64,000 bases of DNA from positions 62,001 to 126,000 of the forward strand of contig VXAU01003551.1 in NCBI GenBank assembly GCA_013399695.1, read 5' to 3'. A program made the translations under genes and the position numbers. This DNA is from Formicarius rufipectus. Its lineage: Eukaryota > Chordata > Aves > Passeriformes > Formicariidae. The notes beneath the pieces were generated by a model. The model searched no databases, had not been told where the DNA came from, and was given only the letters and a program-made list of their open reading frames with translations. Below, one piece after another: positions 46,219 through 61,200 of this stretch. Position 1 is the stretch's first letter, and the number at the start of each line of letters is the position of its first letter.

Positions 46219-49200
46219 GAACCTCTTTTAGCTGTACATGGGCTTGGGCATGTCTTGCATTCTTCCTTTGTCACAGCTCTGCTTTTGCTTGAAGTTTGCA
46301 ACAGTAGTAAATATTAGGGGAAAAAAAAGCCAAGTGACCCACATCATGGTCAGCGCTTGGTTTCTGTTTTTTTGCAAGTGGATCAGCTCGGTTATGAAAG
46401 ATGCTGAAGTCCTGAATTGCACTCTAAAGGAGGTGGGTTTTTTTTTTCTCCATTGACTGTCAAGCAACCCTGCAGGAGATTAGTTAGCTCCCGCAGCTAC
46501 TTCACTTAAGTATCTGGAGTTGAATAACATGAACTTTTTCCTGCTCTGGTGTACAAGCTTAAAGGTTAATACCTTTATGAAATGTGTTATTGTATATCTT
46601 TTTATGATGTGGAAGTTGTATGTGGTATTTGTTGAAACAATGTAATACAATAAGACATGGCTCTGTGACCTTGATTTGGTAGCAGGAGAATACTACTATG
46701 GCTGGCTGCCAGAGAATGCTGTAGAGTGTACATAACACTTAAATCCTGTCTGAGCTTAATCTTCTTACAGTTTCATAAGAATATACTGCTTACACTAAGA
46801 CACATTGGTCGGTGACAATCAAACAGGAAAGTATACTGATAAAATATTAAATATTTGTATACAGGTAGATCAACTTTGAGATACTTCTCAGTGCAGCATA
46901 CTTCGTTTTGATATTAGTTTTGATATTCAAATTGTGATTCCTGTAGAAGCTAGTATGAACTGTATGTTTACCTGATACTGAACTTTCAGAGTAACCTAAC
47001 CAAACAGAGCCAAGAATGTGTGAAAGAAAAGTGCTCTCTCTTTTCTTATGAAGAGAAATAAATGGTGCATGATTTGTGTGATTAATACAATTGGGTGGAG
47101 CCAGTTCCGCGCACACTGTGCCTCACCTAAAAAAATCCATTGCGCAGGTTTATCCCAAAATCTTTGTTCACGAAGTCTAGCCAACAACAATTGGGATCTA
47201 ATGCTGTAAACTATACTCACTAAAAATAAAATGTAGTTGGTGTTATATAGTGCATAATATTTTCTTTTTATTGAATCCAGCTCTACTGAACTCTGAAAGA
47301 TGAAGGAGGAGTATCTGATAGCAGTGTCAGAAAAAAACAATTGAGTGGAATAGTAAGAGGAGCAGATGTTAGACTGCCTAAGGCAACTCTGATAGGTGAA
47401 GTCTGGGTGGTGATCAAATATCCATAATGACACGGATCTCTCGTTTGACAGGGCTTTTCTCTTGCTGAAGAGATGGAAATCAATGGCTTGTCATGAGAAT
47501 TAGTGTGTAGATGGAACAAAACCAGGTTAAATACAAATTTGGATGGATTGCTGGAAGTTGACAAGTTGTGGGTAAAAGCATTAACCAAAACTTAGGAACA
47601 GAACAAGTTTTAGCACTGTTCTTTTTCCCTCAAGTTCTTAAATTTCTTTGCAGAATGAGGAAGCCTGACTAGGTTGCTTTATTTTGTGTGTCTGCACAGT
47701 CTAACACTTCTGCTAATGGTTAAAATCAGAATCTGGATTTGTTCAGAAAAATTATTTTTAATGGCTTAGCACTACCGTTTTCAGGTGTGAATGGAACCTG
47801 AAAGAGAAGTCATTGGCATTTTAAGTCTCCTCAATTCTCAGTAATTGTGCTCATTTCATACTGGCAAGGATGGTCCTATGTGATTAGGGTTTCTGGGCAT
47901 TTATTACTCCTAAAAATAAGCCCAAGCAAGATTTAACAGTAGCTTCAAATATTGTGTCTATAAGTATCCTTCTTGCCAGTCTCCTCCCAAATAAAAGTGT
48001 TATTTTTTTAACAGACTGCTCCAGACTTCTTCCTTGGATTAAGTCTTTAATCATGTTAATAGTGCAGAGCCAGGCACGTTGTGTGATGTAGTGGTTAATT
48101 AATTTTGTTAATGTTTAACTGTTAACAACCATTTTTTTAAGTTTTTGAATAGCTGCTTTAATGGTGCCAAATTATTTCAGTTGCATGGTAGCTAAAATTG
48201 TGATCTGTATTATGTTTTCTGTTTCTGGCAATGGCTCTTAAAACGTAGGAAGGCAGAACAAAAGCTTTAGACCCCAAGCACACTTCCTATGAAGGGAAGA
48301 CTGTGAAGTTTCTTGGGGTAAACTGCTAAGATTTTATGTATATGTCTTTTAAAGAATGTAGTCTTCAGCAGCTTTTATGAAAAATTTGAATATCCTAATT
48401 AGCTGTGGCTGACGAATTATGTGATGTTCTCTTAAGAATGTTGTTTGCAGACAGGTATGATTTGCATTGGCATCTTCTCTGTGTTAAAATAACTAAGTCT
48501 TTTCTGCCTCCCTCCATTATGTCAGTTGTGCATGTGCCTTACGTGGTTTGCTGCTGTGAGATGAATGGTGAACATCATCATCTGGTTTGTCCAAGGGAAG
48601 TTTGAGACCAAATACTGAAAACTGGGCTGATGCTCTAATCTGATAAAAAAAAATCTGTTCATCCTTTTTGTCTCTTTAATCAAGTCCTGAAGTTCATATA
48701 ATTCATTCAAAGTGAAGAAGAGGGTGTTTTCCCATTGACTGTTAGTTTGAAGGGAGGAAATTGTTTTAGACTGCAGACTGAGAAATGTGACCTGTTACTG
48801 TAGGGAGAGATTTAAACAGCTCCTAGTTGCCACAGTCTGGTATAAAGCATAATAGAGTTCAGGCCTAGTAGCTCTTACTTCATGCTATGAAGACACTTTG
48901 CCTTGAGAGCTGATACACTGAAAAGGAAATACTTTTTGACATGGAAGTTTCATATTTGGTTTCAGTTCACAGACTGATTTACCATTTTCATTTTTGCTAT
49001 ACTTCGAAAGGAACTTGTTTGTGAGCACTTTGGTGTATCTCTTTAGAGAGAAAGCTCAAATAATTTTGCATGCAGTTAACCACACTAAAGATGCTGCTTC
49101 TGGAAGTTTAAGGGTACTCATGCGAAAAAGAGGAGGTGAAAATTTATGACAGGTAGTTGATTTGACTGCTAAGTTTCTCAATAGGGGTTGTATCTTAAAG

Positions 49201-52200
49201 CAGTTATTTAAGAAGGTCCACTTGTAACTGAGGAAGGCTTATTGCAGTGGAAGTTGGACTAGATAACCTTTAGAAGTCCCTTCCAACCCAAACTATTCTG
49301 TGATTCTATAAATCTGTGTTAAGGTTTTTGTTAGGCAACTTTTAATAATCCCTTAACGAGACAATGCCTTTAGATGTGGCACAGCATAAATATAATCGGT
49401 GAAAGTTAAATAGGTGATAAATTGTTTGCAGCACATTTTATTAAAACTAACACATTTGATCCAACTGAAAGAGTCAAATATGCTTAATAAACTGCATTCT
49501 TGCTCTGAGTAACCACTTGTAAACTGAATCTGTGTTCTGAAAGTCAAAAGCAGTATTCTTCTCCTTGCCATTACTTCAGATACCATAGGGTTGCTGTGGT
49601 TTGATTTGGTTTATTATTTTTGAACAATGTACTTTCCGTGAGTCTTGTAACACAAGCAAAGGTTTGGCTGGTTTTTCTTAGTTCTGGTTTTTGTTGAGGT
49701 AAGGGGGAATGTGTGTGTATATGTGTCCCCTGGCCACTCTCCTGCTCCCTTCCTACATATATTTAATAGTTTGAGTCTATACTTATTTCTGTTGAATACC
49801 TAAAAGAGTTTTATGGAGATTGAAATGCTCGAGTGGGGTAAGAGATATTTAAGAGAGATAATAGAGTGGATTTGGGGAACCAACAAGTAGAGATTAAACA
49901 GTATTAAGGGCAAGTTTAAGGATCTTGGATGTGAATTGGAGATTGGGTCAGTGCATGTAATCTTCTTGAACAGGATTTTGTGCCAAGTCCAGACTAGAAT
50001 TTGTGTATTGTGGTCAATTAGTTAGAAAGAAAAGAGATTGAGAAAATAGAGGGAACTGAAATACCAGTAGGGGGTGGTGGTGGGGGAAGTTTCTCTAATA
50101 CAGATTTTTAGTTTGAATAGTTATAAATATTTTATGTCACCAGTTTGTCTTCATATCCTTTCCCTATACTTGGTGATATGAAGTTTAATAAACAAAACAA
50201 AAAAACCCACAACAACAAAATGCCATAAAACCAATCCACAAAAAAAGCTTCTTCTGGATTATTCCAAAGGTGTCCAGGACCATATTGCAGTTTGTCTTCC
50301 TAGTGATTTGTGGATGCACATGCTCCTTGAAAGTGCGATTCACATCAGTCATGAATAATGTCTGTCATTCCAGGCTTAAAAAAAAAAAAAGAAAAAAACC
50401 CATGATAAAATGAAGCTGTACTTTTCCGAGTCCAAATGGAATGGACTTTGTCCTGGGAATGTGGGGCCCAAGTTCTCTCCAGTAGAAGCAGATCCAGTTC
50501 TCATCTGATTCTTAAAATTACTCCTGAGATATTTCTAACTAAATGAATATACAGGAGTTTCTTTTTCTTTTCTTACTACCTCAGAGTTTTTTCAAAACAA
50601 AACTGAACAAAGTGAGAAAATTAGGCATTTTTGGATCATTCCAGTCATAGAGCGCATAACCATAGTTTGCCAGCCAAGAAGCCATTGTATTCTTGTGTGC
50701 TGGCTGCCAAGAGGCCCGCTCTCACTCTTTCAAGTTGACTGAGCCACGCGTTTTAGATGTTTAACAGAAGCTGTTGGGGGTTTCTCCCAACCTTTTATAT
50801 ACTATTTTTGGAAAGTTTTTGTTCTCTGTAAAGTTGGAAGCAGTGTGTGTTAGGTAGGCATCACTTACATATTGCTAAATCTTTAGGAAATGAACATTAG
50901 CAGGTTTACAGCAATCGGGCATGCTAAGTTCTTCCTACGAGTTGTAGCATTTGCATTTTATTTGGTTATTTTTTCAGGATTCATTCTTAAAAATCGAGGT
51001 CTATATGAACTCCTGGCTGTAGTAAACTTGATTCCTCTGTGGCACTGCCTTCCGTGCCTCGGTCCCAGGTGGTTGCTCCTCAGGTGTTATCGCTGTGGCC
51101 TTGCACCTGCACGTAGTGTTGTTACAGCAGGTGTTCTCAGGGAATAATGGCCTGCAGTGCTGGAATCACCTCCTTTTTTCCCCTCCTTTGGGTGTAGCTT
51201 GTGGTTTATGGCAGTAATGTGTGTGCACAGAGGTCAGCCGGCACTGACTCAGCAGTTGCCCTGATCAGCATGTGCTTTAGTGAGTGCCAGCAGCTTTGTA
51301 AGAAGGAATAGCTGAGAAGGCTTTGAGCCGCTCCCAGTGAAAAATGTGTTACTACACAGAATCACAGAATGGTTGGGGTTTGAAAGGACCTCTGGAGATC
51401 ACCTAGTCCAACCCCCGCTCTGCTAAAGCAGGTTCACCCAGAGTAGGTTGCACAGGATCATGGCCAGGTCGGTTTTGAATATCTACAAAGAAGGAGACTC
51501 TACAACCTCTCTGGTTAGTCTCTTTGAGTCCTCTGTCAACCTCAAATAACTTTTTCATCATATGCAGATGGAGCTTCCTGTATTTCAGTTTGTGCTTATT
51601 TCCCCTTGTCTGGTTGCTGAGCACCACTGAAGAGTCTGGCCCCACCTTCTTGACAATGCCCTTAGGATACTTGTAGGCACTGATAAGGTCCTCTCTCAGT
51701 TGTCTCTTCTCCAGGCTACACAGACCTCATAAGAGAGATGCTCCAATCCCCTCATTATCTTTGTAGTCTTCCACCAGCCCCTCTCTAGTCTTGAACTTTC
51801 CCTTGTCTTTCTTGAACTGGTGAGCTCTGAACTGGACTCAAGAGTTCAGGTGTTGCCTCAGCAGGTCAGACCAGAGGGAGAGGAGCACGTCCCTCGGCCT
51901 GCTCACCACACAAGAAAAATACTGTGGGGGAGCCACGTGTTGCACTGGAGAGGAGTCCAGGTGATGGACGCTCACCTGGAGACCCCCAGTATCTCTGTTT
52001 CCAGCAGGGTGCAAGGTAGAGTTCTTTTTTCCTCTCCTTCCTTTTGTTTTTATTGCTCTGTCCAAACAACTTTCACCGCTGGAGTCATTTTAGTTACTGT
52101 ATCCACTAATAAATCTTTGCACATGAACCTGTTTCAACAGTCTTTGTGCAACTACCTGTTTCTCTTGAAGACTTGCAGATTTGCAGCATCCCATCCCCCC

Positions 52201-55200
52201 AGTTTGTTTTTTTGCCTTATTTGCTAATTTTCTCATCAAATAATTGAGGTGACATTACAGGCAAGATGATGAAACTGTTACATAGAGGGCTGTTTCTGTA
52301 AATGAAGACCAAAGGGATAGTTATGAGTCTGTACTCTGCTGTGCTGTTTTTAGAAACAGTTCAGGCTGTTGTGTTGTAAGAGAGACTTGAATTAAGTTTA
52401 GTAGCAGTGTGCCAACAGCTGGTTATCTGTTTGTTGGTTGTTTTTTTCTGTAACGTGGAGGGGTTTTTTGTCTTTAGACTGACAAGATACTTTTAGTTGA
52501 GACTAGAGACTGTTTAGTACATTCTAGAGTTGAATAGCATTGAGGTGAAAACTGAAATGACAACATGGTTTTGTTGTATGAATTATGGATTTTTGAATAT
52601 ATTACCCAGTCTTGTGCTACTGCAAACCAAGTGTAATTTGGATATGAATGTGCATGCATCACCAAAATACACACCAGATACTCAAGGGCACATAATCATT
52701 GTTGAATTATTCCTCTTAGTTACCTATTTCTATTGTAAAATTGTCTTGTTTTCCTCAGAAAATGAAGGTTTCTTTACAATTCCCTGCAGATTCCTGCTTC
52801 AGTGTCTTGAGGATCTTGATGCTAATCTACGGAAACTGAATTCACGTTTGTTTGTTATTCGTGGGCAGCCAGCAGATGTGTTCCCCAGGCTTTTTAAGGT
52901 AAATGCCTCTTGCTGTTGTTGTTTTTATCCACAAATATAACTGATAAATTAATTTCAGTGCACGTCATCCATGCAAATACTTAACTATCCTTGCAGCTTC
53001 TCATTAAAGTTGTTTGTGTTTGTTTTGAATTTTCCCCCTCTAATGTACATATCACCAGCTGAACTGTGTTGCTCTTAGACTTTTGGTTTCTTTCTGTCCA
53101 GGAATGGAGTTGATTTCAAATGGTTTGTTAACTGTAGGTACTGTATATTACTACATCTTCCTTTTCAGGTTCCCTTTGTAATATGGAAATATAATTCTAT
53201 GCATGTGAATCCAGATTCAAAGCCTGACCTGTAAAAACACTGTATTATTCAGGCCAAATATTTGATGTGATTGGTCTTTGACCCTTAAAGGTGATTTAAT
53301 AATACTTTTTCTACTAGTAGGCTTGTTGAAAGCATAGTGAAACTATAAAGCCATTTCTAATCAAAAAAGTTTAGGGCTTTTGTGGGAAAGGATCTTATTG
53401 AGAAAAGGAAAACAGGAAGGGATTGTTGCTGATACTAATATGTTGTCCATGGGTAATCGTATATTTAAGGGACTGCTAGTGTAATAGTACAGTAAAACTG
53501 AAAACTTTGCAGATTGATTTGAAGAGTTTTTTAGTGAATGACTGATTACTGAAACAAGCAAGACTGTGGGTAAAAAAGTAGATGTTATTTTTTTCCAAAG
53601 AGGTCATATGTTCAAAATTTTTATTCCCAGGTGTCTAAGTTTAGAGAACTTAGAAAATTTATAACTAAAACAGAGAGACAAGTCTCCTTTAATTTCAAAA
53701 CAAATTTTAATTAAGATATGATAAATGGAAGGATAACAGTTCCTAGCTATGAGATACATATATATATATGTATATTCAAGAGAAAAACAAAACAACCAAG
53801 ACTGAATGAATAAAACCCCTGAACCAAAACACGCCCCCATACACACGCAGCCTATCCCCGTCGGGCACAGCTGGTATTTACGGGCAGCAAGCGAGGAGAT
53901 GAGTGACCAATGCTGGGGTGCCCCCGGGGGTTGGTGGATGGGAAGAAAGGCTTTGGTGTGTCCCTTCGAAAAACTGTGCAAAAATCCCTCTGTGAGGTCG
54001 GTGGGGAGAAAGCCGCTCAGACGGGCCACAGGGCTGGGGTCCTCCTTGCTTCGGCTTGTGGTCTGCTGCCTCTGGACTGGAGCTTCCGATGTAAAGTTCT
54101 CTCACGTCTGGGCTGGCCGCTGCTGGCCCCCCCAGGAAAGGCCCAATGTAAGAGCCCCCTGGCTAGCGATGTCGTCCCTCTCTCTCTCGGGCAAAAGGAA
54201 AAAAAAAACAATCCAAAAGTCTCCGTAAATCCAGGGATGGGAAAAGGAAACAGGAGGAAAAGGCAAGGAAAGAAACCAAAAACTCAGGGAGGTTTCTCCT
54301 TCAGCCCTCTCTCCTCTGCCAACTGCCACACCAGCATGTCCGCTTCCCCCCACCCTAAATCACCGGTCATCTTGCTTCTTTCGTTAGAGGCAAATGGACT
54401 AAGGTAGACCAATTCGCTCCTCATTCTGGCAGTGGGGAAAGAAAAATTCCATTAGATTCTGAAACTATAACACCAGGTCTTCAACACCAAGCTGAAAACT
54501 CAACCAAAACTCATATTTCCCTCTTCATTCTTGTCCTTTAGTTGTGAAATGCTAACTGGATGATTTTCCTACTGGTGTTTCCTTGGTTTCCTCTCAGTGA
54601 AGAATTTCCTACAGGCGTACTATGGCATTAGTTTCTGCTTGCAACACCCCAGATACCCAAGCTAGTTAGATTTGTCTGCCAAATTTAGTTAGATTGCATT
54701 TAAATAGAGGCAAAAATCTTGATGTTGTGTATGTTACCTCCTAGATTTGAGCAAGGATTCAGTCTGGAGAAGAGGACAAGTGTTCTTAAATACTTTAATG
54801 GCTACTTTGATTAGTCTTAGTTCAGATCTTGCTACTCGGCTGGTTTTTCTATGCCTAACAGTGTTGGATTGCCATATATTCAGAATATGAATTTTAGGGC
54901 TGAGAAGACAATGAAAATAACTTCTATAGATAGCATACAGCAATCAAAAAAGAAAATTCACATTGTCTGTCTTCTGGTTCCTGAAATTACCAGAGAGTAT
55001 CTTTATCACTTATTGATTCACTGAGTGGCTTTTCAGGACATCCTCTATCCTCAAACAAGTTATTGAAGCTCTTGAGGACTTCTTCACTTTTGGCTGAAGT
55101 CTACCTGGAATATGCATCTGTCTCATATAGTTAATCTCACAAGTCCTTTTTCCAGAGCAGTAGCTTTACATCAGGCACTTGCAGTCCAGTGAAAGGCTTA

Positions 55201-58200
55201 TAACACTGAACCAAGCTTTTCAGATCATCCTCAGTAGACATCTCAAATGTGAGTAGTGATCCTGACCCTGAATCGTGAACATATGCGGAAAAGCTGAGTT
55301 AAGTTTGGCTGGGAACAGGAGATGGTGGAGCTCCTGTAGAGCCTGCTGTCAAGAGCCTTATCACAATTATCACAATTGACTGCATCTGTGGATTCAGTGG
55401 GGATGAATGTATCACAGCTGTGTTTTGGTAAGACTTTCCTTTTCACAGGCTGAAGAACAATTCCTTCAAAAGGCAAGGCACTGATCTATCTTTATCCTTA
55501 CAAAAGGTCTCAAATACCTTTAGGCTCTTTCCAGGCGAGTTTTGGTTGGTTCAGAGAATCACAGAATATGCTGAGTTGGACAGGATCCTTGAGGATCATC
55601 AGGTCCAACTCCTGGCTCTGCACAGGATCATCCCCAAGAGTCACACCATGTGCCCAAGAATATCATCCAAATACCTCTTGAACTCTGTCAGGCTTCGTGC
55701 TGTGACCACTTCCCTGGGGACCGTGTTGCAGTGCCCAACCACTCTGGGTGAAGAACCTTTTTCTCATATGCAACCTAAACCTTCTCTGACACAACTTCAG
55801 GCCATTCCCTTGAGTCCTCTCACTGGACATCTCATCACAGAGAAGAGATCAATGTCTGCCCCTCTTCTCACAAGGAAGTTATAACTGCAGTGAGGTCTCC
55901 CCTCAGTCTCCTCCAGGCTGAACAGACCAAGTGCCCTCAGCTGCTCCTCAGGTGGCTTCCCCTCAAGGCCTTTTACAATCCTCACTGCCCTCCTTTGGAC
56001 ACTTTCTAAAAGCTTAATGTCTTTCTTATATTTCAGTGCCCCAAACTGCACACAATATTCCAAGTGAGGCTGCCCCAGTGCAGAGCAGAGCAGGACAGTC
56101 CCCTCCCTCACCCAGCTGGTGATGCTTTGCCTGATGCCCCCCAGGACAGGGTTGGCCCTCCTGGCTGCCAGGGCACTGCTGACTCATATTCAACTTGCCA
56201 TTGTCCAGGACCCCCAGGCCCCTTTCCATGGCACTGCTTTCCAGCATCTCATTCCCCAGTCTGTACAAACATCTGGGATTGCCCCATTCCAGGTACAGAA
56301 TCTGGCACTTCCTCTTGTTGAACTTTGCATGGTTGGTGATTGCCCAGCCCTCTAATTTGTCCAAGTCTCTCTGCAGGCCCTCCCTGCCTTCGAGGGAGTC
56401 AGCAGCTCCTCCCAGTTTTGTGTCATCTGCAAACTTGCATAATATCTCTTCCAGTCCTGCATCCAAGGCCTTTGAAGACGTTGAAGAGCACAGGGCTGAA
56501 GATGGAGTCCTGTGGAACCCCGCTAGTGACAGGTCACCAGTCTGATGTCACCCCATTCACTATTATCCTCTGTGCTTGACCCACGAGCCCATTGCTCCCC
56601 CACCACACGATGTGTTTGTCCAGCTTTGCGCTGGACGTTTTGTCTAGAAGCATCCTGTGAGAGACAGCATCGAATGCTTTACTGAAATCCAAAAAGATTT
56701 CATCACCTGGATTCCCTTGATCAACTAGGTGGGTTACCTTGTCATAAAAGGAAATCAGGTTGGATAAGCAGGATTTCCCTCATGAAGCTGTGCTGCCTGT
56801 GGCCAGTGACTGAGTTGTCTTTAGGTGTTTCTCAATAATCCCAGAATAACCATCTCCATCGCTATTCCAGGCACTGAAGTGAGACTGACAGGCCTGTAGT
56901 TTCCAGGGTCCTCCTTCTTGAAAATCGGGACAACATTTCACCAGCTTCCAACCAGCTGGGACCTCTCTGGATTCCTGAGACCACTCAAAAATCATTGAGA
57001 GAGTTTTTGCAATGACATCAGCCAGGTCTTTGAGGATTTGGGGATGAATCCCCTCAGATCCCATGGTTTTGTAGCGATCCAGCTGAAGCAGCAGATCCCA
57101 CACAATTTCAGGGTCAGCTGGGAGTGGATCATTCTCGCAGTCATGGTCATTCCAGCTCAGGACACCAAGACCCCCTTGATCCATCATCCATGTTGAAGAG
57201 AGTGTTAAACCCCTCTGCTTTGTCTGTGGCCCTGTTTGTGAGGTGCCCATCCCCATCCTGTAACAGGCTGATATTTCTATACTGCCTATTACTATTTATA
57301 TATTTGAAAAAACTCTTTTTATTGCCCCCAATATTTCTGGCGGCTTCAACTCCAGCTGAGCTTTGGTTACACAGATTTTCTCTTTACAGTGGCAATCAGC
57401 ATCTCTGAATTCTTCCCATGTCATTTGCCTGTGCTTACACTGGGCATACACCTTTGTTTTTTGCCTCATTTCCAAGAGAAGATGCTTACTCAGTCAAGCC
57501 AGCCTTCTGCCTCGCCTGCTTGACTTCCAGCATTTGGGAATTTCCTGCTCCTGTGCCCTTAGGAGGTGATGTTTGAAAAGTGACCAGCACTGATGGACCC
57601 CAGCACCTGCAAAAACATCTTCCCAGAAGACTTTACTTAGTAATTTCCTGATCAGCCTGAAATCTGCTCTCCTCATGTCCAGAGCTGACGTGCTGACACC
57701 TTTCCTTCTGTCAGCAGAGATTTTAAACTCCATTGCTTTGTGGTTGCTGTGGCCAGAGGCCATCTATCTCCACTTCATTCTTGCTTCATTCTCTTCAGTT
57801 TGTGCTGATCTGCTCTCTGGTCAGTAAAGAAGATAAAATTGGAATATTCACTAATCTTTTAAATACATCAATGTTGCTTAAAACATCCATCAGTTTGTGC
57901 GAGGTGATTTGTGTCCATACTTCTAATTGCCTAGCTCATGGTGATGTGATACAAGAGTATTTACATTACATAGCACTTGTCTCAGAGTTCCTTGACTCCC
58001 TTAAGCGTGTGACTCTGGCTCTTGGCCATGTTCTTTATGGTCTTTTCAATATGCCAGAGGAAAGTAAGATTTAGAAAACTATCTGCTGCAATTTGTCAGA
58101 CAGTGGTTTTGCATTAGGAAACGAGAAATAAATGTTATATGATGGTGTAGGAGGTTGCTTGAAGATTTAAGGTCTGCTGAGTTAGTCTTGGCAGACTTCA

Positions 58201-61200
58201 GGATGGACAGAGCCAAGCCTTCTTTCAAAGAGTGAGCAATCCTTGGAATCACCTATCCTTGGGGCTAGGCTTCATCTAGGAGAGTGCTAGAGTTTGGAAA
58301 TTATGTGTCGAGTGCCCTTGTCTCTTCCTTTGGTGTCAATCCAATTCTCTGAAATAGTCTGGCTGGTGTATTTAAATCAGGTGATTAAGTTTCTGATGGA
58401 TTAGATGAGCATTTCTTTGAGTTTGATTGGCATGATGCCTTTCTAGGATCATTCTGGGCATACTTCACCTTTCCGATTTCCTACTATTGCTGAAGATTTA
58501 GCCATTAGTTGATCCCTTTGTTCACTTCTCTTTTTCCCCACCGGTAACTGTTGGGCTTTGTAACAGCATCTGTCTTTTGGGAGACAGCCTTTTTTTTTTT
58601 TTTTNNNNNNNNNNNNNNNNNNNNNNNNNNNNNNNNNNNNNNNNNNNNNNNNNNNNNNNNNNNNNNNTTTTTTTTTTTTTGAGAATTTAAAGATTGTCTG
58701 AGTGAGGACTAGGGATTTGGAAAAGGTAAAGAAAGTGTGTGGTGTTTTGGTTCAGTTCTGCTGTTGAAGTTGACAGGCATTTGTAGAAAGCTTTTCTGCA
58801 GAGCAAGATACTGCTACAGATCAATGTTCAGAAGATGGCCTTTGTCATCTTTCCCTTCTGTTGTGTCTCTTAAGGTACATGGATCCTAAAGTTAGAGATG
58901 AGTTTTCAAAATTTGCACAGTTGTCCCATCACTGTGTGCATCCACAGTAATAGGACAGATGAAGGCTTTTTTTTATGCCCAATTCCTACTTACATGCCAA
59001 AAAGTTGGACTTTGCTTTTGTTAGTCTGGGTGTCTACATGTATTTTGGACCTTTCTGTATCTCTTGTAACTATCAGCAGATAATAGCTGGTATTCTATTC
59101 TGCCCTTGTCCTCCCCATTCTCCTTTCCCTCACCCTCCATCATGCCACTGAGTAGCTGAAGGACCACGATTTTGTTTTGTGTTGTAGGAGTGGAACATTG
59201 CCAAACTTTCAATTGAGTATGATTCTGAACCATTTGGGAAGGAAAGAGATGCAGCTATTAAGAAGCTGGCTAGTGAAGCTGGAGTGGAGGTCATTGTTCG
59301 GATTTCCCATACGTTATATGACCTAGACAAGTAAGTTACCTTTACCTCTGATTTTAAAGAGGAAAGCAAAAAACCAGAGTTTTATGTAATATGTGTTTAG
59401 ATACTGTGTGCTACTTTCTACACAGAGCACTTCATGGTTAGGGAAACTACAAATTTGGTTTATTTTTCTTCTGTCTATCCATCCGTCCAAATTTTATTAC
59501 ATACTGAGTTTTAATTTGGGGTTCTTTTGAAAATAATGTTGATGTTAATAAGCTGTCTTTTATTATTTACTCAAACGTACCTGCAACTTCTCCTAAATAA
59601 TCTGCTGGTTTTGTTTCATTAATTTTGTTTTTTCTTTATTTTACCTGTTGTACTAAAGTTATGAGAAAGCCCTTTATGTTTTTTTAAGAACTGTTTCCTG
59701 TCAATTGTGTATTCCAAAAGTAATTGGGGATTGTTTGCTATCCCCGTGTTGCGTTACTTAATGTCTTTGTTTATATTTGCTACAGATCTATTTAAATGGA
59801 TTTGTATTAGTTCCCTATTATAGATATATAGTCTGCAACCTAGTCAAAACTCTGACTTGACTTCTCTTAACATTGAGTGATTTATTGTGGTAGACACCCA
59901 TTTTATTCTGTTATAAGTCAATGTATAACAGACAGACATATGGGAGGAGAGCAAAATGGGATTATTTACTGTTTGAAACCAATAGCTGATTTTAATTTTT
60001 TTTTTATTCTGAATTGAAAATTCCTTTTCTGCCCTCCTTCCCAAGCACCCCCCTAAGTAAGCATTTGGTTTCATCTATCACTTTGTAAATTTTCCCTTGA
60101 TGTTTTCCTTTTTCCAAGTTTTTATATGTATTTAAAATGACAATGCAAAATATGAAAACTGTGTTTTTACAACAGCTGTGTATAAATTAATGTTAATTTT
60201 TCCCTCTATTAAGACAGCTGTAATATTGACTACTGTTACCAATACCAGAATTGAAGAGTCTCTTTTTTTTAATGCAGATAGCATAGCCTTGCAAGTGACT
60301 TGAATATTACTGTATGTAGCTGTGATGTCTCATCTGAACTTTTCTTTGTCTTGAGCTGTCCATGTTCATTACTTCCTCATTCATGAGGAATGAAGAAAAT
60401 TGACTTGGTTATAAACAGTTCATTTATGTCTCCCTAGAGGGGAAAAAAAGGATGGTAACATTAGAGTTCAAAGTGTCTGGATTATCGTGTATCTGCAATT
60501 TTATATAGTATGCTAGAGGAAAATTAGAAGATATTTCTCTATGTGTATAGCTGTGTATATTTTATAAAAAACTGTTAAATACTATTGTCTGACATGCCTT
60601 TTCCCTTCTTTTCTATTTCTTCAATTCAGAATAATAGAACTAAACGGAGGACAGCCTCCTCTTACTTACAAGCGTTTTCAGACCCTAATTAGTAGAATGG
60701 AACCACTGGAGATGCCTGTGGAGACCATAACCCCAGAAGTAATGAAAAAATGTACTACTCCAGTTTCTGATGACCATGATGAGAAATACGGTGTGCCATC
60801 GCTTGAAGAGCTGGGTATGTTCTAGGATTGCTTTGGCATTATGCAACAAGCAAGGTGCAATCTACCACTGAAGGCATAATACTTAAAATAACAATGAGAG
60901 AGGTTCTGCTTGTGGTTAATTGTTAAACTGATGCAATTATGACATACAAAAGGAACGTAAAAGAATAATCAACTCCATTAGTTGTCATTGTTTTCTGGTA
61001 AATGGGAGGTCAGATCAAACTATGCTAAGTACTATTTGGCTTCTTGTAATATAGTGTACCCATTTTCCCATGGTGGCAAATAATCAATGAGCTACTAATA
61101 GTCTTCGATGCTTCATTTTGCATTAAATGCAGTTGGTATCTTTGTGCTTCAAGGGATTGATCTGTCATTTTACAAATTAATTTCGAAAACACTTTTCTTA

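Larger units (their letters stand above)
52899..59187. other. CRY1 intron 2
   Basis: About 6.3 kb. It holds a GC-rich insertion at about 53620-54440, a long CR1 at 55553-57763, and a poly-T tract with a gap at 58588-58680. The remainder (52899-53600, 54440-55550, 57770-58580, 58690-59180) is AT-rich with no gene seen. Confidence 0.85.

Noticed and set aside
50890..51147. Hydrophobic 85-codon frame in CRY1 intron 1
   Set aside because: T-rich codons make chance frames hydrophobic; no match and no gene context.
52530..52789. Forward frame leading into CRY1 exon 2
   Set aside because: Separated from exon 2 by a clear acceptor; residues upstream are intronic and exon 1 joins in phase.
53806..54407. 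Frames of 140 and 165 codons in CRY1 intron 2
   Set aside because: Located in a GC-rich insertion, overlapping in several frames and with no recognisable domain.
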